Part shown: piece by piece, positions 60,201-64,000 of the stretch
Position numbering within the stretch: the first letter of the stretch is position 1
How the letters are laid out: each line of letters begins with the position of its first letter
DNA from: Pagrus major
Taxonomy: Eukaryota; Chordata; Actinopteri; Spariformes; Sparidae
Direction: 5' to 3'
Assembly (NCBI RefSeq): GCF_040436345.1
Contig: NC_133221.1
Span: forward strand, 19,713,165-19,777,164
DNA length: 64,000 bases
Notes under the pieces: generated by a model
Databases searched by the model: none
What the model saw: the letters and a program-made list of their open reading frames with translations, nothing else
Told to the model about the DNA's origin: nothing
Program-made: the position numbers and the translations under genes

Positions 60201-62325
60201 TGAAGTGGCGTGTTTTACTTATTTTGCTGCTCAGAATGTGTTACTGTATTTCACAGCTTTACAGTGAGAAACATCACCACTGAAAGTGAGTTTTTGTTTG
60301 GAGCAGAAATCCACTCGGTGCTTCAAATGAACAGTTTCAAACAAACAAATTAGGATCTCGAGTTGCATGACAGGTGTCAGGAGGGAAAAAAATGACTCTT
60401 CAGTTTGTTGATTTGAGCTGCTGGTGAGTCAAAGCTGACGGCTCGACCCGGCACCGCAGCCAGACTCCTCAGACATCCAGTCACCGCCGCATGAGAGTGA
60501 CTTCACAACCTGTCAGAGGACATTTTCGCCCAACAATTTTTTCTCCTTAACCTTCTGCAGACACAGCTGTCATAAACAGCTTATTCTCATGACATTTATG
60601 AATTAATAATTGCACATAAAATGGTGCAATAAGTGGACAAAACTGGCCACAAGTGGAGGTTCAAACCTTTAATAGACATTTAAATCACACCTATTTCTTT
60701 TATTGGGAAAATCACATTTGCATATCTGTATAACCTTGTATCACACACATCAGATCACATGTTGAATATTATTTGAAGACAAATTGCAATGAATCAAAAC
60801 TGTAAATATGTTCACCAGGCGCAGACTGTAAACAAATGCTAAAATATCTTTAAAGCTACTTGTCTACTAGTTTTCATTCACACTGGATGTAACCTAAGCT
60901 GCTTAGAAAAAGTAGTGTACTAACATTGTACATTTGATACGAAACTAAAGGTTAAAAGGTTAAGAAAGGCTTAAGGTTCACTTATTTGTCATTTTAGAAG
61001 GGGTGGGTTGTAAAACTAAACTGAGAATAAAATTCTCCACTTTTCAAGACAAAGTGCAAGAAATGGCAGCTTTGGTTTTGTATTCACTTTCCATCAATCA
61101 GACAGGTGGGGGTATTCAAGCATCAAGCAGAATTACTGAGTATAATCAACACTTGTGACTAATTGAAACCCAGTGTATTCAAATGACAAATACATTTGCG
61201 GGGCATGCTTTCACAGCAGTCAGGATGACAGAAAAACTGAGTGGGGCTGAGGTTCAATACAATTGAAACGCAAAAGATAAAATCAAAATAGGAAATCATT
61301 CTTTTCCTAGTGTTGCCAAAAATTGTTTGTTGTGGTTAAAGCAGCTGTAAGTGATATATTTTTATTAAAATAAGTGTTAAATAGCTCTGTATTCCAGCAG
61401 TATACACTGTTATTAATCAGTGTTTAGTCAGTGACCCATGCCTCTCCTCCTCCTGCTCATGCAGTAAAAGAGAAAAGAAATTTCCTGGTATCCCTGCCCA
61501 CTTTATCCAATCAGGACAGAGAACTTCAGGAAGAGGCGGTCCTGTCTACTCATGACCTCATAGACACCAGTTTCTTCAGTCCTCCTGTTTGCCAGCAATG
61601 GCGGGACAGGAAAAGCTACCAATTCCAGCGCTCCCAGTGATGACTTATACTACCAGACAGGCCGAGTGATAAAAACACTTCAGAGGCAAACAGAGCTGCC
61701 TTTAAAAGAAAAAGAAAGGAGTCGTGCAACAGCTTTAACCACAAAAATGGCACACCAATTTAGCTCCATGAATCACGATGGAAACATGAATGTAGTTGAA
61801 CTACCATGAAACTACTATTTTATTTACAGTTCATTACTCCCCAACACAACTTAATGGCCAATAACTCAAAGCTTTTAGTATCTCTACAATAAGAACTCCT
61901 TAAATCTCTGAATCAATGCATGATTCGTGACAACTACAAAAAAAAAACCCTAAATAAATCGTATTACTCTTAGTCATTCAGAGGAGGCCGAGGAGCATCA
62001 GCTACATTAAGGGCTTTACTTTGGTTTCCTGAAAAAAATCTAATTCAGTTTTCGTCTTTGCTTGAAAGTGCTTATTTCATCCACATTTTACCTTCATCTC
62101 AGTATAAAAAGTTATTAAATCAGTATTAAATTAAAGGGTTCTGTGTGAAAAATTACAGCGATGACCTCAGACTGCATGGGGTTTTAATAACAACTCGCTC
62201 AGTTTTTTAACAGCGATGTTTCATGTTGACCCGAGTGGCACTGACTGAGTTACACTGTGGTCTTTCAGAGCGCCACTTTGATGGAGCGGGCTTGATTCAG
62301 TAGCACATTTGGGTTTAAACCAAAA

Positions 62326-62358
<33 letters not shown>

Positions 62359-64000
62359 AAAGCCTCTCTTGGTACAATGAGCATGTCAGCTTTGCCACAC
62401 ATGGCAAACCCTGCTGCAGTAGTAGGGCTTGGCAGGGAGAGGCCCATCTCTGGGAGTGATTTCTTCCAAAGCTGGCCCAAATGAAAGCATCTTGTTTTAA
62501 TCAGGGATTCTGGCTGCGATAGCTGCAGTGGGAGCTGTGAGGACTTGGCAGTTGGTTGCAATGCAGACTGTGGCACTCGTACAAAATACACAAATATTTC
62601 CACAGTAATTATGTGTCAAGTTAAACAAGCAATTGAGGGCTCGGGCTGAATGTGTTGGGAGGGAGTACTAAGCGAAAGAGCACGGTGTGTTAGTTGGATG
62701 CAGGGGATTGAGTGAGACCCCCAACAAGACAAATTAGGCCATCAGACTTTGATGGGCTTTGGGATATTTTTTTGGCTCCGGCAAATGCAACAGACCGCAT
62801 TGTAATTTTGGATACTCAGTGGATTGAGCGATATCATGTGGTATTGCCACGTCTCGTTCCAGTGGAGGACGGCGCTCTCAGTTCACAAGATAGAGTTCAA
62901 AGGCTGGGTGGACGGCCAACGGGACTAAGTAACTGTGAGATCAGTGACTTGTGCTTTTTGCGGTTCCTCGTTTATATAGGCACATTTGTAAATCTACATT
63001 GGCATCGGTGCTTGAAAATGAAATATGATCGCTGTCTGACTTCATGGTTCAACTAAAGCTGCTGGAAAGGGTGGAAATCTAGATTGAGAAATGACTTCAG
63101 AATTTACGAGTTTCTTTTTTTCAATTCATGTCACCTCAAGCACAGGCAGAAAGTAGTCGCACTTCTGTCATGGCTGCACAATCCTCTAAATTTGAGAGAA
63201 CATTTAGAAGTTTGTCACGTGCACCTGGATCCAATGTGCTTCGATGGTCCCTCACATTTTACAAAGGAAACATATTAATTAAAAGAAGCGTTAAAAAAGG
63301 TTTGGAAAATTAAACCTACCTCACTAAACAGAGTGAAAACAGAAATCAAATCGATTCGAAAATTCTTTCTACAGTAGAGATGCACAATAATACCAACACG
63401 TCATCGACATTGGCTGATAAAGGCTCTAGAATGAAATATCTGCCTGAAATGAACATTTCTGCTGATGACAAATCGATGGGAGGATGCTTTATTTATGCGT
63501 GGCCGATGCAAGCTGTTCTTATTTTGCCTAGTGAAAGAGTAGATTTTGAGAAATATTGTATATCTGCAACTGCCAGTGGGACATCACAGTGAGAGTAGGC
63601 ATAATGATGTGTTAATTCCACCACGGAAGAGGTTCGGTGTTGTCTGCAATTAGTTGGATAAAAAAAACTATGTGCATATATTGGTATCTACATCAGCAAC
63701 CAGCCAAAATGAGTTGGAAAACATTGTTATATCGGATATCGCCAAAAATCTTTGCATCCCTGGTCTACTGGCAATAAAACACCTCTGCTGAGAAGAACAA
63801 AAAAAGAGTAAAATAAAATACATAAAAAGGTTAAAACGTTTTTTAAAAATTCCTGGTTCCTGCACCAAAAATCAGTCACACGCTCCTTGACCCTGGGCCT
63901 AACTTTGCGCCATATTTCACTTAAATCTGTTGACAACTTTTTGAGAGATTTTCCTGTCAACTAACAAACAAACAGGAATGTTTAGAGAGAAATAATGCAG
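54250..64000. other. Spacer, presumed casz1 upstream flank (part 4)
   Basis: No gene recognised in 9.7 kb. It contains a left-end fragment of family B (about 54354-54385, TTAAAGAGGCAGTATGTAGT), a short (AG)n at 58888-58905, a perfect palindrome at 58236-58263, and an A-rich tract at 62320-62360. A plus-strand frame at 62712-63056 (114 aa) has no family features. Confidence 0.45.

Noticed and set aside
62712-63056. 114-codon plus-strand frame starting MRPPTRQIRPSDFDGLWDIF
   Set aside because: Reads somewhat like protein but has no family motif, no neighbouring exons and no start or polyadenylation context that stands out.

Overview
The window is vertebrate nuclear DNA from a ray-finned fish, most likely a percomorph teleost. 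Genes have compact GT-AG introns, coding exons match vertebrate orthologues closely, and introns and spacers carry short inverted-repeat DNA transposons (MITEs) and (CA)n tracts typical of teleosts. There are no bacterial-type operons, no CRISPR array and no recognisable tRNA or rRNA genes.

Layout. (1) 102-6356, plus: last 15 coding exons of kif1b (kinesin-3 motor tail with C-terminal PH domain), then a roughly 3.6 kb 3' UTR to about 9940. (2) 11701-17887, plus: complete 13-exon pgd (6-phosphogluconate dehydrogenase, 483 aa) with a CCAAT-rich promoter. (3) 18330-25000: repeat-rich spacer holding a degenerate cortistatin/somatostatin-2-like coding exon (23663-23863) and an unexplained two-exon open frame (20855-21197). 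(4) 26901-30477, minus: complete five-exon coding region of tardbp (TDP-43, 396 aa), with a roughly 1.9 kb 3' UTR containing an odd exon-like ORF. (5) 32229-37420, plus: complete 12-exon gene for a secreted ZP-N-type protein with a Thr/Ser-rich tail, read as ciroz (C1orf127 orthologue), divergent from tardbp. (6) 37440-64000: more than 26 kb with no supportable coding exon. It holds MITEs, a (CA)n tract and a minisatellite of two repeat sizes. By synteny it should be the upstream flank of casz1.

The order kif1b-pgd-(cort)-tardbp-ciroz uses genes of human 1p36.22. DFFA, PEX14 and CASZ1 are not between cort and tardbp here, and the tardbp/ciroz block is flipped relative to human. The genes are unrelated in function (axonal transport, pentose phosphate pathway, RNA processing, left-right organiser biology) and share only old synteny. 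Most notable are the cortistatin relic at its syntenic place, a likely 27-nt in-frame microexon in kif1b, the exon-like ORF in the tardbp 3' UTR, and the mixed-period minisatellite.
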